Source: Symsagittifera roscoffensis
Taxonomy: Eukaryota > Xenacoelomorpha > Acoela > Convolutidae
Assembly: GCF_963678635.1 (NCBI RefSeq)
Contig: NC_087063.1
Coordinates: 69,044,727 to 69,108,726, forward strand
Direction of reading: 5' to 3'
Length of the DNA stretch: 64,000 bases
The number at the start of each line of letters is the position of its first letter. The stretch's first letter is position 1. Of the stretch, positions 34,191-46,455 are shown one piece after another. A model generated the notes under the pieces. It searched no databases. It saw nothing but the letters and a program-made list of their open reading frames with translations, and had not been told where the DNA came from. The position numbers were made by a program, and so were the translations under genes.

Positions 34191-34749
34191 AGGCAACAAA
34201 TATCAGGAATTTAGGATTGTGATGTTTGAAAATTTCATGTATTGTCCATTTTCTGGAAAATTTGACATTTTTAGTGAAGCTTACGAGGTTACTCCCTTAT
34301 ATATATCTTACAAGAATACTAATTTGAGACAAACTGTGTTGTTAGCTCTGCACGATTTTCAAATTTAGTCATTTGAATGGTTTCTAAAAAAATATGTTGG
34401 GATACGTTAAATCCAAGCAACAGTAGGCATTGCAATTTCAAACATTATTTCGCATTTTTTTGACGCAAAATCTGGCATCACAAGCAAACCTCAGTTGGGG
34501 TGAGGTGATAACTCAAACGAGCTTGCGAGCAGGGTGTAATACGATCAGAACATATTTCTCCAAATCAGAATTTTGTGTTTTAGTATACACAAAAGTGTTT
34601 GCGTTTAAGCTTAAATAATGCTGAATATATTTTTTACTCAAGCCAGTCCATTTATATATTATAAATCAAATTTTCAAACGCATTTTCATAAGTCTTTCGA
34701 CTATGTAGACTTTTAGATCATAACAGAATTCCGATCTGCTGACTTATTG
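34191..34749. other. No recognisable feature
   Basis: AT-rich spacer between two copies of the coding-like remnant. Confidence 0.4.
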
Positions 34750-34930
34750 GTGCTAAAGTCCTACCCCAAATAGCCTTGACCTAAATATCCCAGATATAGT
34801 GCTTCAACTTTAGGCTTTTGACTATCAAATCACCTCTTGTCTTGTTCCGTGAACGCTATTCCACTGATCATCCACTCCTTTGTGCCTAGCTGAGCTGTGA
34901 TGATCAAATTTTTGCCTTAGTTTATACTAT
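34750..34930 (-). pseudogene. Second, decayed copy of the 33.8-kb remnant
   Basis: The blocks CCTTGACCTAAATATCCCAG and ACCTCTTGTCTTGTTCCGTGAACGC align with CTTGATCTAAATATCCCAGG and ACCTCTTATCTTGTTCCTTAAACGC at 33.79-33.87 kb. No frame is left open. Confidence 0.5.
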
Positions 34931-35529
34931 TAGCACTTTTTCATTAGGGATGCAGTCAAGTTTGCTCAAAAATATTTCATTGCTGAGAAAAAGTTTCAAA
35001 CCCCCATAACAAAGATGCCTTTACCGAGGAACTAAGTAATATATTTTCTAAATTATCCAAAAACAGTTTGTTGTCTCTGAAATCTGATCAATTCGAAGTG
35101 CTGTAACTATTCAATTCCAGCTTTTTTACGCTTGCGATTAGCAAGTGTTATCAAATCGGAATGTAGACTTTTTTAAGGTAAACAACTAGTTTAACAAAAT
35201 TAATTGGATCACCATGCAGCTGACATGCTCAAGTTCATGAGAATTTAAATTTAAGTACTGAGTGGGTTCTAGTTACTACAGGGTAGTTTCAGGGAGGAAT
35301 TGAAAGTTTTTAAAGTTCATACAAAATCAGTTTTTTTTTCGGCTCGACTGGTGTCTGCTCAAAGATTGTCGGCCTTGTTTTTTTCTGCGGAAGTTTTATT
35401 CATTTGCTAAATTGAATTTCAAATGACTTGCTTGGCTTTTTGCTTAGAATTTCTGTTTGATAAAAACAGGTATGATGAAAGTAAAGTGTACGTGATTTTC
35501 TTATTATTTTATTTGAGACGCTTTGGAAT
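34931..35529. other. No recognisable feature
   Basis: AT-rich spacer. No supported gene or matched repeat. Confidence 0.4.
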
Positions 35530-36720
35530 ATTTTTTTCTCAAAATTTTAATACCGATTTTCAAAAAAGGAAAATGTATCCATAGAAAGACCAACTACCTT
35601 CTTGTGTGCCTGCATACTTCTCTGGTCTCATTATGCTTTACACCTTGTCTACAGCCTTCGAAAAAGTCTGTGGCGGGAATATTTGACCGATGCTTTTGTT
35701 TTCTCAAAAACTAACCTAAAACTTTGAGATTTTGGTTTCAATGAATAGAAGGGATTTGAAAACCTCCCTTTCTCAAGTGACTGCGCGCAAACTTTTTCTA
35801 CACAAAATTATTGCCCTCGGAATAGTCAAATTTTAAACTTTTTTGATCTTCTTTTAAATCTTTTAAACTATTCTCAAAAACTAACCTCCCAAACCTGAGG
35901 TTGTAGGTTCAATTGGAATAGGGGGTTGTGGAAGCTTTCCTGCGTTAGCGGTCACTCAAAAATTTTCTACATAAAAAGTAATCATCCTCTGAAATGTCGA
36001 TTTTTTGATTTTTGACCGTTTTTTGAAACTTTTTGACTTTTCTCAAAAACAAATTTGCCAAACCTAGTTTTTGTTTTCAATCGAAATTAAAAGTTGGAAG
36101 AATTTTTTCTGCATTAGCGCTACGCCCAGTTTTTTACACAAAAAGCTATGATTTTTGGAAATGTCAACATCCTGATTTGTTGACCGTTTTTTGGACTTTT
36201 CTCGATAACTATCTTGCCAAATCTGATATCATAGTTTTAATAGACACAACAGCTTCTTGGAAGCTCACCTTTATCAATTGGTCTGCCCATTTTCTTTCAG
36301 AAAAAAGTTATGGCATTCGAACAAATGAAAGTTTTGAAACTTTAAACGTTTTTCCGAAGTTCTTTTTTTTACTAGTTTATCGTATCAAATCTCAATCAAT
36401 TTCAATCGAGAAACCCTATATTGAGAATCTTCTCTACTATACAGGGAAGGACCAGGTTTTTAGCAGAAAAAAAATTGCGGATTTCGGAAAGTCGAAATTT
36501 TGCACTTGAACGTTTTATAGAAACTTTTTGATTTTTCTTAAAAACTACCCTATCAAATTTGAGATAAAGCGCGAATTTTTCCTAAGAAGCGGCTACTCTT
36601 TAATTGTTCGCAAGATAAAGGCTTTGGGAAAATATCAAAATAAAAATTTTTCAGTTTTTTCTAGCTTCTCTCTTTGTGTAATTTTCTATGGATGCAGGCA
36701 GTTTGGTTTCGGTTATTTTG
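35530..36720 (+). repeat. Tandem array B, unit about 169 bp, 6-7 copies
   Basis: The marker TTCTCAAAAACTA.CCT falls at 35701, 35871, 36040 and 36199, then near 36365 and 36534, for spacings of about 159-170. A fainter copy lies near 35536. Each unit also has CCAAA.CTGAG.T..AGTTTCAAT, GCATTAGCGG..AC and GAAATGTC.A.TTTTTTGA. The 158-residue frame at 36033-36509 spans three units and is probably non-coding. The family differs from array A1 in sequence but has the same period, and related single units occur inside the 2.55-kb repeats at 50.2 and 53.8 kb. Confidence 0.75.
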
Positions 36721-36811
36721 GCCTTTGAGTACATTTTTTTTATTAACAACAGCGATTTCAATTTCAGTTTTTTCTTTTTTTTTTGTTTCAATTTAATCAA
36801 GTCATTCATAT

Positions 36812-36856
36812 TTGTATCGCAAGTGGTGCGAAGCTCCGCTTCGCCTCTGTGTTAAA
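36812..36856 (+). repeat. Conserved SINE-tail hairpin motif
   Basis: TATCGCAAGTGGTGCGAAGC continues into a perfect hairpin (GCGAAGC TCC GCTTCGC, 36828-36844) and CTCTGTGTTA. The same motif recurs at 63795-63830 (+), 41976-42008 (+, diverged), 55621-55656 (-) and 60731-60765 (-). No tRNA-like head is visible upstream here. Confidence 0.6.
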
Positions 36857-36899
36857 AATTGCCTTTCGATTACGAAGCCGCTTAAAAACAACTAAATTT

Positions 36900-39825
36900 T
36901 CGCTCCGCGTCAATTCACTAAAACTGATAAGCGTGTATATTACTACTAAAATTTAACAAATCGACCAGGTCTTAGTGGACGCTTTTCTCATCACCTTCAC
37001 CTAGTGGAAGATTTCACAATACTACCATCACCGGGTAAAAATGATGTTTTTCGTCATCTAGTATTTGAACATAACGCGTTCAAATTGTCACTTGATTGCT
37101 TATTTTTCATTTTTTTCGGTCAAAAGCCTAATAGAAAGAAAAATTATTTAAGCCTAATTGATGCTGAATATATTTTTTATTCCATCCATACACTTGAGCT
37201 TTTTTTATGCTGAGGAATAAGTGACGAAAATCATCATTACATTGATTATGCGAAGAGCACGAATATTATCGAAGTTAAACGTAATCTGAAGTTTGGATGA
37301 TTTCAAACTCAAGAGATTTGATTAGGTCAAGATCAAGTGTCTAGACAGATTATTTTGCTGTTTTGAAAATTTAGCTTTTTTATTCGAATGACTACTTGAG
37401 CGAAATGGATATTTCAAGTTTTAATTAACTAAATCTCATTTTTTACCCTTGATATCCCAGTAAATATGAAAAGCCTTTTCACAATCAAAAACGTTGCAAC
37501 CACGTACTAAGAATTAACTTTGTGTTCGGATAATTTTGAATCAATTTGAGTTTTTGTGTCTAAATACTTTGAAAATGTATCGCCTAAATTAATGGTTTAG
37601 AAAATGTTTTGCGAATCAAATTGAATTATTTCATAGTTCCATCGCTTGAATATATGGCCTCTTGAAAACTTTTTTTGTTTGCGAATCGTTTTCAACCTTC
37701 AAAGCTGCTCGACTTGAATTATTTTGCTTTGATAAATTGAATTGATTGTTTTATGTACCTAATAATCTAAATTAGGCCATCAAAACCAACTAAAAATGCA
37801 GTTTTTTTTCCTAAAATTCTCGCTCGAAAAATTTTAAATAAATTTAAGGCAATTTGAGTCAAGTTGTGAAATCAGCTTGAAATGGTAATAAAACTTGTCG
37901 CTCGAAAAGCCTGCGTGAAATTTTTAGCTTTTCAGTTTTTGACTGTTTAAACTACCGAATACTTGTAAAATCTAAATTTTTTGAAAATCGTTTCAAGCAT
38001 TTAAAACCAACTGAGTTGCGAATCAAGTCAAGCTTTCAAAATAAAATTTAAAATAACTCATACTTTTATGGCTGAAAAGGTCAATTTTTTGAATTTAAAT
38101 TTTTTGCCAGTTAAATCTTGGTCTCAAAATTGAATTTGCCAATCCATTCAAGCCATCAAAACCATAGAAAAGACCTCACTTTCTCGTTACCTGGGTAGCT
38201 TTCCTGAAAAACTTGATTTTTTTTGAAGGAATATCCTGAAATTATTAAGTTTTGCAAGTTTTTAAAAACTCGGTTTTGTAAACGGCGTCAAGCTATCAAA
38301 ACATTTTTTCATTCGTCTTATTTTCAAAAACTGACAGATCCAATGGTAGTGGTTCAAGTCTAGAGTCACTGTTTTGCGTTGAAAGCTTCAGATTACGATG
38401 CAGCTGTGTTCCTGAACTCGGCATGTTGTCCTTTCCTACGAATAGTGGTTTAGCCTAAAAATTTATTTTGTTGAGAACTCAGTGGTTTCAACTACACCCA
38501 CGCCCTGTTGTACAGTGATTCTTTTAATAAGATTTTTTTCTCAAAGCCAAACGAAACCTAAAATAAGTAATTAGTTTTTCTTCAAAAATTCTTCTTTACT
38601 TTTTCAGTATCAATTATCGATCTCAACCAAAAAATAGTTTTACTGTTAGGAGATGTAGAGCTAAACTAATTAAGTTTTCGTACTTACAGAAACGTTCTCT
38701 AAAACGTTGTGATAGGGGCTCGGACAAACTCAAGAAAAAAAGAGGACTGTTTTTATTAGTACCAAAGAACTCAAAGTACGAATAAGGCATGATTTTAACG
38801 ATTTGATTCTCGATTTAAAAGTTAGTTTGGTTACGAAAATTCAAGTTCATCAAAGCCAAACAATTGTTTTGAGCTCATCTTGCTGTCATAAAAAAGTTAT
38901 TTAGCATTGTATTTTGAACAAATTGTGTGAAGCTAAAAAATACTTATCGAAAATCACGTGCAGTTTAAACATGAAACAGGAAGGGTTTCTGAAAACGAAA
39001 AATGTCAAAAAAAATTACGGAAATAATTTTTTTTTGTTCAATGAGTTGAAAAACTATTATGATCATTTTTACAACCAATTGATTGAATCAGTGTCCTCAG
39101 ACGTAATACAATTGAACATTTAAATTGAAGCAATAGTTAGCAGCAAGACCATTTGTGATGTTTATTTGATAAAGAATTTTGTTTGACAATGTCTTAACAG
39201 GTGGAGAACAAAAAAGAAATTTTCTTAATTTCAAAATAACTAAAATGAACATTTAATTTCATTAGCCGGAGAGTTATCTCTTTTAGATTGTTACACGAAT
39301 TGAAATACTAAAACTTCCCATTGTTTTAAGAAAATCAAACAATTGGGTCCTTCTGAAATACCGTCTTGAGTCTTACAAGCTTCAGCCAACGAAATAGCAT
39401 CCCCAGTAAAACAATTATTAAACAAATAACTCGCTTTCAATACTTTTCTGGTAAAATTAAACTGATTAAAATAAAACTTTTTGTTCGAATTAAAGAATAC
39501 AGAAAAAGCAGCAAACTGTAGATATATTTTTCTACACCATCCTTAGAAAAAAAATTTTGAAAAAACTTAACAACAAATGATTGAGCGCCTTGTGATTTCC
39601 ACTTGAAAAGTAAACTTCATTTTGACGATTAAAGACGGCTTTGTACCAATGATGCCTCCTTGTTATTAACGGAAATAATCAGAGGTTAAGTCGATAATAA
39701 ATCGCTGACTGCGGTTGTTTTTTTTTGATTTGTCGAATCTTTTTAACTCAATTTATCTATTTTTTTTATAGAAAATTTGAATCAGTAGGTTTTGATTTGT
39801 TTGCCGTAAGCTTTATAAAGAGTTA
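36900..39825. other. Long AT-rich spacer
   Basis: A loose recurrence of a 'caagc.atcaaaacca' word (37776, 37995, 38148, 38288) suggests very old tandem repeats. The small Lys/Asn-rich frame at 38914-39123 is not family-like. No gene is supported. Confidence 0.4.
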
Positions 39826-40620
39826 TGCTACAAACTGACATCATAAAGTTGTCATCAATGGAAAAGAATTAGATGGGCTCACAGTCGTAAGAGGAGTTTT
39901 TTGAGGTGCAGCCTTTGGACCCCTTTTTATGCAAAACGGTAGCATGAAATCATACAGTATGCAGATACTACCATACAGCTGAGTGACGCTAAAAAAATTA
40001 GCACAATATCGCTGATGATCTGCACAACATCGCTGAAGATCTGCACAACATCGCTAATTTTTAAAACTTTTTCCATGAAAATTTTTCAAAAATCAATCAA
40101 GACGAAACAGAATTTATTATTTTGGGAAAAAGGTCAAAACTTCGAAACAATTGAAGCTGGTGACCAAATTTTAATCGAAGTTAAAGAAGTTTAATTTTAT
40201 GGCGTTTTTGTTGACAACTATTTACTATTTTCAGCTGTGACTTTGCGCACGATATCAAAAAATTGAATCGTTACACCGGAAAATTAACTTACTTGGTCCG
40301 TTACAGCAAGCTACGAAGTGTCGAAGCTTCAATCTTTTTCAAACTGAAAGCTAGAACGTAAATTGATATGTTTTATTTTTTGCTTTGTTACAGATCATCA
40401 GTATACAATCACCAATTTCTGAAACGTCAAAAAGCTGCGTTTTTCTGCTAATTAAATGTGGTCACGATATATCAACGAAAATTTACTGTTTCCATATGAG
40501 AACAAGGATAGCAGGTTACTGTGCAAGTAGCACTGAATTTTCCGACCATAGCCATGAAAAAAGTTTTTTCAAAGTATTGTCGAGTTTTTTCGGCGTGGTG
40601 TTATAAAAGGAGCTGGAAAA
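39826..40620 (+). pseudogene. Dead LINE reverse transcriptase, C-terminal half
   Basis: Broken plus-strand frames give KVVINGKELDGLTVVRGVF*GAA-type sequence ('VNG....V..GVPQGSVLGPL', about 39850-39935) and a frame-shifted IIQYADTTIQLSD (39950-39985), the active-site box with one Asp lost. Then come KINQDETEFIILGKR (40090-40130), a 'LWRFC'-type block equivalent to 'FLGV.iD', and an ISKKLNRYTGKL helix. Many stops. Inside, 39995-40060 a 22-bp unit (CTG..GATCTGCACAACATCG) is tandemly repeated about 2.5 times. It resembles CR1/Jockey-like LINEs. Confidence 0.6.
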
Positions 40621-41695
40621 TATTGCGGATTAGTTATATTTATTTGCTATAGTGAAACAAGCACGTTGAAAAACACTTTTTGTTGCAAAATTACGAGAAA
40701 AAGAAGAAAAAATCGAACAAAATTTTCGAAAATGTTTTCAAGTTTTTTGAACTTTTGAAAATTTTGATTTCAGAAAGGCGCTACAATACTTCAAGTAAAC
40801 TTACGTTACCCAAGTGTAACTAAGTTTTAAATGAGGCTATTGCAAGCTTTTAAGCAATTAAAAAAAGGCTGCTCGTTCGCTTTATTAGCTCGAAATAAGA
40901 CAAAATATCAATAATTTCGAACCGGTTTTTCTCTACTCTGGAAAAAGTTTTTCAAATGTGGTTCGAATCACCACTGTATGGGCTATAATATGAATAAGCA
41001 CTCAACCCAGTCTGTTGATTATTTATGGTACCTGACTTTGCATGGAAAACAAAAAGAAAAAGCGAAAAAAAACATATACGAATACAAAGTTCCTCCACAA
41101 TTTCAATGGTCGGAACAATAAGCATTCCGGAGACAAAACGTTTCATGAAATAGCCAATACGCGAAAAAAGTGCTCTTAGAAAAGATGTTTTTTACATATT
41201 GATCAGCAACTAATGCACCAATTTTTCAAAAGAGTGATTTATCACACATCTAAAGAAACGTTTAAAACCATTTTTCTGAACCAATTTGAGAGGGACCTAA
41301 AGAAAAAGTGATACGGTAAATTGTACTTGATCGAATACTACACTGCCTGCAGACTCGAGTAATGTTTGTTATTTAATCTTTTGAAGAAAGCTGACTGGAA
41401 GATCGAATTACACCACAGTTAAAAGTTGTTTCAGTAGAACAACACTGTCTGCCTTAACCGAAAGCTCGATGACGTTCGTGGTTGATTAGTTTTCATTATT
41501 ACACAAGCAAAGCTTGTGTCATGGTATGAACTCTGTTTTTTTTCAACCTAAGTCGCAAACTTTGTTGCGACAAAATCTGTTCATTTTGAAAGTGTTCATT
41601 TTGACCAATCGCCCAGCTATTAAGTACAGCCAATGTTATGGATGTTAAGACAGACTATTATATTACAAATAGCACTTAAGCTTGAAGGTATCATA
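40621..41695. other. Spacer with two short hairpins
   Basis: ACACAAGC/AGCTTGTGT near 41503-41522 and GTCGCAA/TTGCGAC near 41551-41569 form stems. This block matches 61230-61330 in inverted orientation. No gene is supported. Confidence 0.45.
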
Positions 41696-41696
41696 G

Positions 41697-42009
41697 ATCA
41701 TCTGTGGCGCAGAGGTAGGGAAGTAGACTCGGAACAAAATGAGAGGGTTCGAACCTGGGCAGGTTCGGATGTTTTTAATGAACTTTTTCGTATACTAGTC
41801 AAAATGCGTCCGCTCTCTAAATTGAGGCATGTTATTTGGTAAAGTTCTGTTTTTCGTTCAAATTTACGGGTACTGCTAATGTGTCATAATTGGCTTGTGT
41901 CACTTGAGAGATTTCGTAGACTCAAATTTTTATTCATTCAATTTTTCCCAGTAGCGTTATCTTCATATGCTTGTGTATTGCGAAGTGCAACTTCGCCTGT
42001 GTGTTATAA
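41697..42009 (+). mobile_element. tRNA-derived SINE
   Basis: The head has an A box TGGCGCAGAGGTAG (41704-41717) and a perfect B box GGTTCGAACC (41746-41755), then a body of about 220 bp. It ends in the tail motif TATTGCGAAGTGCAACTTCGCCTGTGTGTTA (given here in two parts: stem GCGAAGT / ACTTCGC, then CTGTGTGTTA). The layout, head-body-hairpin tail, matches the minus-strand element at 60721-60915. No target duplication was identified. Confidence 0.6.
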
Positions 42010-42347
42010 TATCTGCGCTCATTAATGGATATCAGTGATTCAAATCGAACCAATATGCACAAACTATTCCAAAACTATCGTTCCGTGTATTCCGAGGAGC
42101 TTGCAAGAAGTTAGATTGTAAGTTTCTGAAAAATTCTATAAGACAAGTTGTTCACTTGGCAAATAAAGGCTATTATCCGATTTGATAGCGCTTGCTTATA
42201 GGATAACATTTGCTTACTCGTATTAATCAGGGAGACCTTTAAGTCAATATCTCTTAAAGAAAAAAACTTCACAAATTGTGTTTGTTTTGACTGATGTTTA
42301 ATTTGAAAATAAAAAGTAGAATAAGAAACAACCACCATTGATAAATA

Positions 42348-42762
42348 AACGTTTATTGAGCGGCAACGAAACCGACAGTAGTTAGCTGGACACCGAGTGA
42401 ACCGATTGCAAAATGTCGCAAAAACTTTTGAGCTGTGATTTTCTAAACTTCAAAAATTAACAGATCACCACTGGAGATCTCATTTTGCTTTTCACACAAC
42501 ACAAAATCAGATGTCTTTTCCCCGTAAATTCCGGTAAATTTGATGCAAATTCCCCGTATTTGTTTGTTTTTGGAGCAGTTTTGAGCGATACATTGTTTAA
42601 GTTTTTTGTTTTTGGAATTCGAAACAGCAAAAAAAAATCAAAGAAAACTAGCAATATTGCAAAAAAAAGCAAAAATAGCAAATCTGTTTTCAAACTGATG
42701 CTGAATCCGCTTACAATTCACATAATACACAGTTTGGCCTCGCATTGTTCTCTTTTTAGCTA
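42348..42762. repeat. Direct repeat D, left copy
   Basis: Shares with 43115-43642 the blocks AACGTTTATTG.GCGGCAAC, GACAGTAGTTAGCTGGACAC, GGAGCAGTTTTGAGCGATAC and CAGTTTGGCCTCGCATTGTT. On the minus strand the end reads AATAAACGTT, a poly-A-signal-like word, so these could be LTRs of a minus-strand element. A tandem duplication is equally possible. Confidence 0.75.
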
Positions 42763-42869
42763 CTTTTCTGTTGCAGTTTTTTTTTTTTGGTTTGCCTGCT
42801 TCGGCTATAAACTGGCGGGTTGGAGTATTTGCTCATCAATAGATTTAAGGGGGGGGGGGGGGGGGTTGA

Positions 42870-43060
42870 GTTTACAGATTAACAAATTGTCGAATATCAA
42901 ATTGTTGTGGATCGGTGCAAGGCAAGAGATTTGTTATGAAGACTTTATCGAGATCGATGTTAATGATAATTTATCTAAAAACCAGTTGTTATTTATAGTT
43001 GTTACCAGTGAGAAAAGTATACATAAAAACAGGATAGTTCATTAGGTATGAAATTGCAGT
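42870..43060 (-). repeat. Gypsy LTR fragment between the two D repeats
   Basis: Nearly identical over 170 bp to 46735-46900: TTAACAAATTGTCGA.AATCA, GGATCGGTGCAAGGCAAGAG, GAGATCGATGTTAATGAT, GTTACCAGTGAGAAAAGTA. It is therefore a solo or truncated LTR of the Gypsy element at 46744-49417, inserted close to or within repeat D. Confidence 0.7.
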
Positions 43061-43114
43061 GGTTGTTGTTTTTTTTTCTTGCTTAACAAGACACGTGCTC
43101 ATTTCTCAATTCTC

Positions 43115-43642
43115 AACGTTTATTGGGCGGCAACTAAACCGACAGTAGTTAGCTGGACACCGAGTGAACCTGTTGCAAAATGTCGCAAAAATTTTTGAGC
43201 TGTGATTTTTAAAACTTCAGAAATTGAGAGATTACCCCTGGAGATCTCTTTTTGATTTTCACACAACACAAATTCAGATGGCTTAGCCGAGATAACTTGA
43301 GCCGAAACCAATCAAGCAGAAACAAAACAAAATGCAAAAGGAAATAATCTAAAGTTTAAAGCGAATTTGAATCACGGCCAATAACACTTGAGCAGACAGC
43401 AATTGAGAAAAAAAATGTTTTCATTAAGCAAATTGCCCATATTCATTTGTTTTTGGAGCAGTTTTGAGCGATACATTGTTTTAGTTATTTGTTTTGAGTT
43501 CGAAACAGCAAAAAAGATTCAAAGAAAACTAGCAATATTGCAAAACAATCAAAAATAGCAAATCTGTTTTCAACCTGTTGCGGAATCCGCTTAGAATTCA
43601 CATAATACACAGTTTGGCCTCGCATTGTTCTCTTTTTAGCTA
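43115..43642. repeat. Direct repeat D, right copy
   Basis: Right-hand partner of 42348-42762. It carries about 110 extra bases near 43300-43430 (rich in GAAAC/GCAG words) that the left copy lacks. Confidence 0.75.
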
Positions 43643-44385
43643 AACTGACGATTTTGCAAAACTGCAATTGTGAGAAAATAGAGGAAAGTGAGAGAGATTA
43701 AAATTGTTTTCAGGCAAATTGCGTGCAAAAAATAAAGTTGTTTGCAGACAACAGTTAAATTTCGGTGGCCAAAGTTTTTACAAGTCAATCATTTAAGGAT
43801 AGTTGAAGCTTGAAGGGCATTGCTACTTGACAGAGCGATGGGTTCATCGGCATATTGCATAAAATTGCTGTCAACTGAAAGAATGAGATCAATTTTGCTG
43901 TTCGTGCAAATATCATTGTAGTAGGTACATTATTGGCACAAAATTTGCAAGATGACTTATTAGTTCTCAATGAGTAAGTTATTTCAAATGGAACGAGAAC
44001 ACTTGTTATACGTGGTAACACATGGTTCAAGATCAGCTGAGCATAACTACTGCGTTATAATAATTTCGCGAAGTTTTGGTATCGGTTTATTTGATTCAAA
44101 GATTTTGGAAATTAGTCTTTAAGTTTACCTTAAATTAAATTGAGATCTGCGAGGTAAATTGTATTTTTTTTTTGATAAAAATTAAAAATAATTTAATACA
44201 CTATACTGCTCACTACAAAGTACGCGCTAAAAACAACCTATAATCTTTCAATCTTCATTGTAATTTCCTAATCACATTTCAGTCGTCCTCATAGTATATC
44301 GAAAATCAAATGTCATGCTACATTGAATTTATCATATTTTTTCTTAAAAAAGCTCTGAAAAAGATATCAGAACCATTTTTTCTAG
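43643..44385. other. Upstream region of the hydrolase gene, ending in a splice acceptor
   Basis: No coding frame. An acceptor with a good pyrimidine tract, CCATTTTTTCTAG, ends at 44385, 78 nt before the hydrolase ATG. Confidence 0.45.
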
Positions 44386-44463
44386 AAAAGTCGCCATTAA
44401 AAGCTCTCACAATATCTTGAGAAAAACTGAAATCACTGAATTTGTTTCGCAAGAATCTAAACG

Positions 44464-46211
44464 ATGACTTCTGACACTGGTTGTTGTCCGGCTGGAAGTT
44501 TGCCAGAGCTGATCGCGAACCACAAAGACCAAGGAGAGGTCATTGACCTTCCGGGGAGTGACATGAAACTGTATGTTGTCGGGAGTGGAGACAAAGTGGT
44601 TCTGCATTTCTACGATATATTCGGGTTCACCGGGGGAAGGTGAGAGCTTTTATTTTTCAGTATTTTTGTTGAAATTTAAAATTCATGTGAAAATGACATT
44701 TTACTAGAAACTTTTCCACCAAAAAAAAATCTTTTTGCAGTAAATTCTTAAAGAAGCAATCTGAGAAATGAGTTTCGAGAAGCTTTTTGATCATTATCTT
44801 ATGTTTTTCAAAACTTCCGGTCGCCCAATTTTTTGAACTATTATTTTCTTTTTAATTTAATGAACTAATGTTTTCGCCATTATTGAATCATTTTATTTTC
44901 GTTTTAAAACGTTTCATCAGTTGTTTTTTTTCTGCAGAACTCGCTTCATTTGCGACCAGTTGGCCAAGCAGGGCTATAAAGTGGTGATATTGGATTTGTA
45001 CAGAGGAAAGACATGTGCCGGGCTACCCATGACTCCCGAATCCCTCATCCCATTCGTGAAACAGTTCACACCAGAAAAAGTGACTTGTGATTTCTTTTTT
45101 GTTGAAGCATGACAAAAGTTTGACAGGCCACCGCTGCTAAGTTCCAGGAAATGTTTTAACACTAGCGCCACACAAAATTAAAAAAATCTAATTGCTAATT
45201 GTCTTCTCTTGTATAATTCCCACAAGTGCATTTATTTTGACCCCCTTAAATTCGCTCCCCAATACGAAATTCGACCACTTCAAAGCGCTGTTTTTATCTC
45301 AAATTGTTCGTTGACCAAATTTAAATGGTTAAAAGCACTTTTCGGTTTCTTACAAATGTTTGAAATTGTTCCTATCAATTTGATACTTGAATTTTCAGTT
45401 TGTGGAAGACACCAAGGCCACCATCGAGTTCTTGAAATCTGAGGGTGCGGCCAAAATTGGGGCCACAGGGACCTGCTGGGGCGCGTGGGCCATCTTCCAC
45501 TGCTGTGCCGCTGGACTCGCCATCGACTGTGGTGTGAACTACCACCCATCGGTTAAACTGGAAGAGACGTTCGGAGGGGATCTGGTGGAGCTGGTCAAAA
45601 AGGTTAGTTAAGTTACAATTTTAATAGTTATATTTTAGATATCCTATACAAATAACTATAGAAATCAATACCCTAACTTAAGAAATCAAATGAAAAAGAA
45701 GCCCCGAAATTCAAGCGGTAAACTGTAAACAAGCAATTTCTTGAGGCGAACGCAGCAAAATGGCAGGAATTTAACAAGAAATAACCAGTCATTAGGTCCC
45801 CAACAAATTTTTTTCAAGCGACTCACTTGAAAGGGGAATTCAAAAAAGAGCGAATTTCAAATTGCGAAAGAGTGTGAAAAAAAAAGAAATTCTTTTTTAA
45901 ACAAAATCGAGCTGACTAAAATAATTTCTATTCAGCTTCAGGTTTAGTTGACTTCAAATGCCTCCTTTCGTTTAAAGGTCAAGGTACCCCAACTGATGCT
46001 ACCTGCTGGCAATGACCCCGATAACGTCAAACCAGGTGGAGAGGTCATCAAAATCCTGGAGGGAAATGGGGTGAACGTTGAGGTGAAGGAATACCCCAGA
46101 CAGGTTCATGGCTACATGGCTAGAGCCGACATGTCTGACCCAGAGAGTGTAAAGGACGTTGAGGACGCCACCTTCACAGCCTACGCGTTTCTGGCTAAAT
46201 ACTTGAAATAA
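44464..46211 (+). CDS. Dienelactone hydrolase-family enzyme, four exons
   Basis: Exons are 44464-44639, 44938-45079, 45399-45602 and 45978-46211. All junctions are GT-AG and the joined frame is 251 residues, the usual size of the family. These cytosolic alpha/beta hydrolases cleave ester or lactone bonds with a Cys-Asp-His triad; relatives include bacterial dienelactone hydrolase and animal carboxymethylenebutenolidase. Visible: an N-terminal CCPAGSLP motif common in eukaryotic members; YDIFGF (50-55) and GGRTR before the first helix, Asp51 being where bacterial enzymes have Glu; GTCWGAW (130-136) with nucleophile Cys132; AGNDP with Asp187; and QVHGY with His218. The substrate cannot be told. 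Exon 4 could in principle start earlier, but 45978 keeps phase and joins family-like sequence. An acceptor 78 nt upstream of the ATG suggests that the 5' end is spliced. Confidence 0.92.
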
Positions 46212-46455
46212 GTTGACCTATTTCAATCTTTAATTTTACAGAACAGCGTCGAAAATATAATTTGGTTAATTTTGATTTGAAAAGATTCGTAATCATAATA
46301 ACAGCATATCAAAAAATCTTTCTAAGTTTATTGTTATGGAGAAAATTTTGGGCTTATTGTATTCTTTGATTATTAATTGTGCATGCTTAAAAAATTTAAA
46401 ATTCCGAACTTGATATGCACCAAAGAGATTTGAGACCATTTGAAAAAGTCCTATA
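46212..46455. other. 3' flank of the hydrolase gene
   Basis: No canonical AATAAA lies close to the stop. The first plus-strand AATAAA is near 46642, inside repeat sequence. ATAATAAC near 46295 is a weak alternative. Confidence 0.35.

Noticed and set aside
36033-36509. 158-codon plus-strand frame
   Set aside because: It spans three units of tandem array B; the repeat period and poly-T content explain the openness and the peptide has no family features.
42485-43045. 186-codon plus-strand frame
   Set aside because: It runs through direct repeat D, a poly-G run and a Gypsy LTR fragment, so it cannot be one gene.
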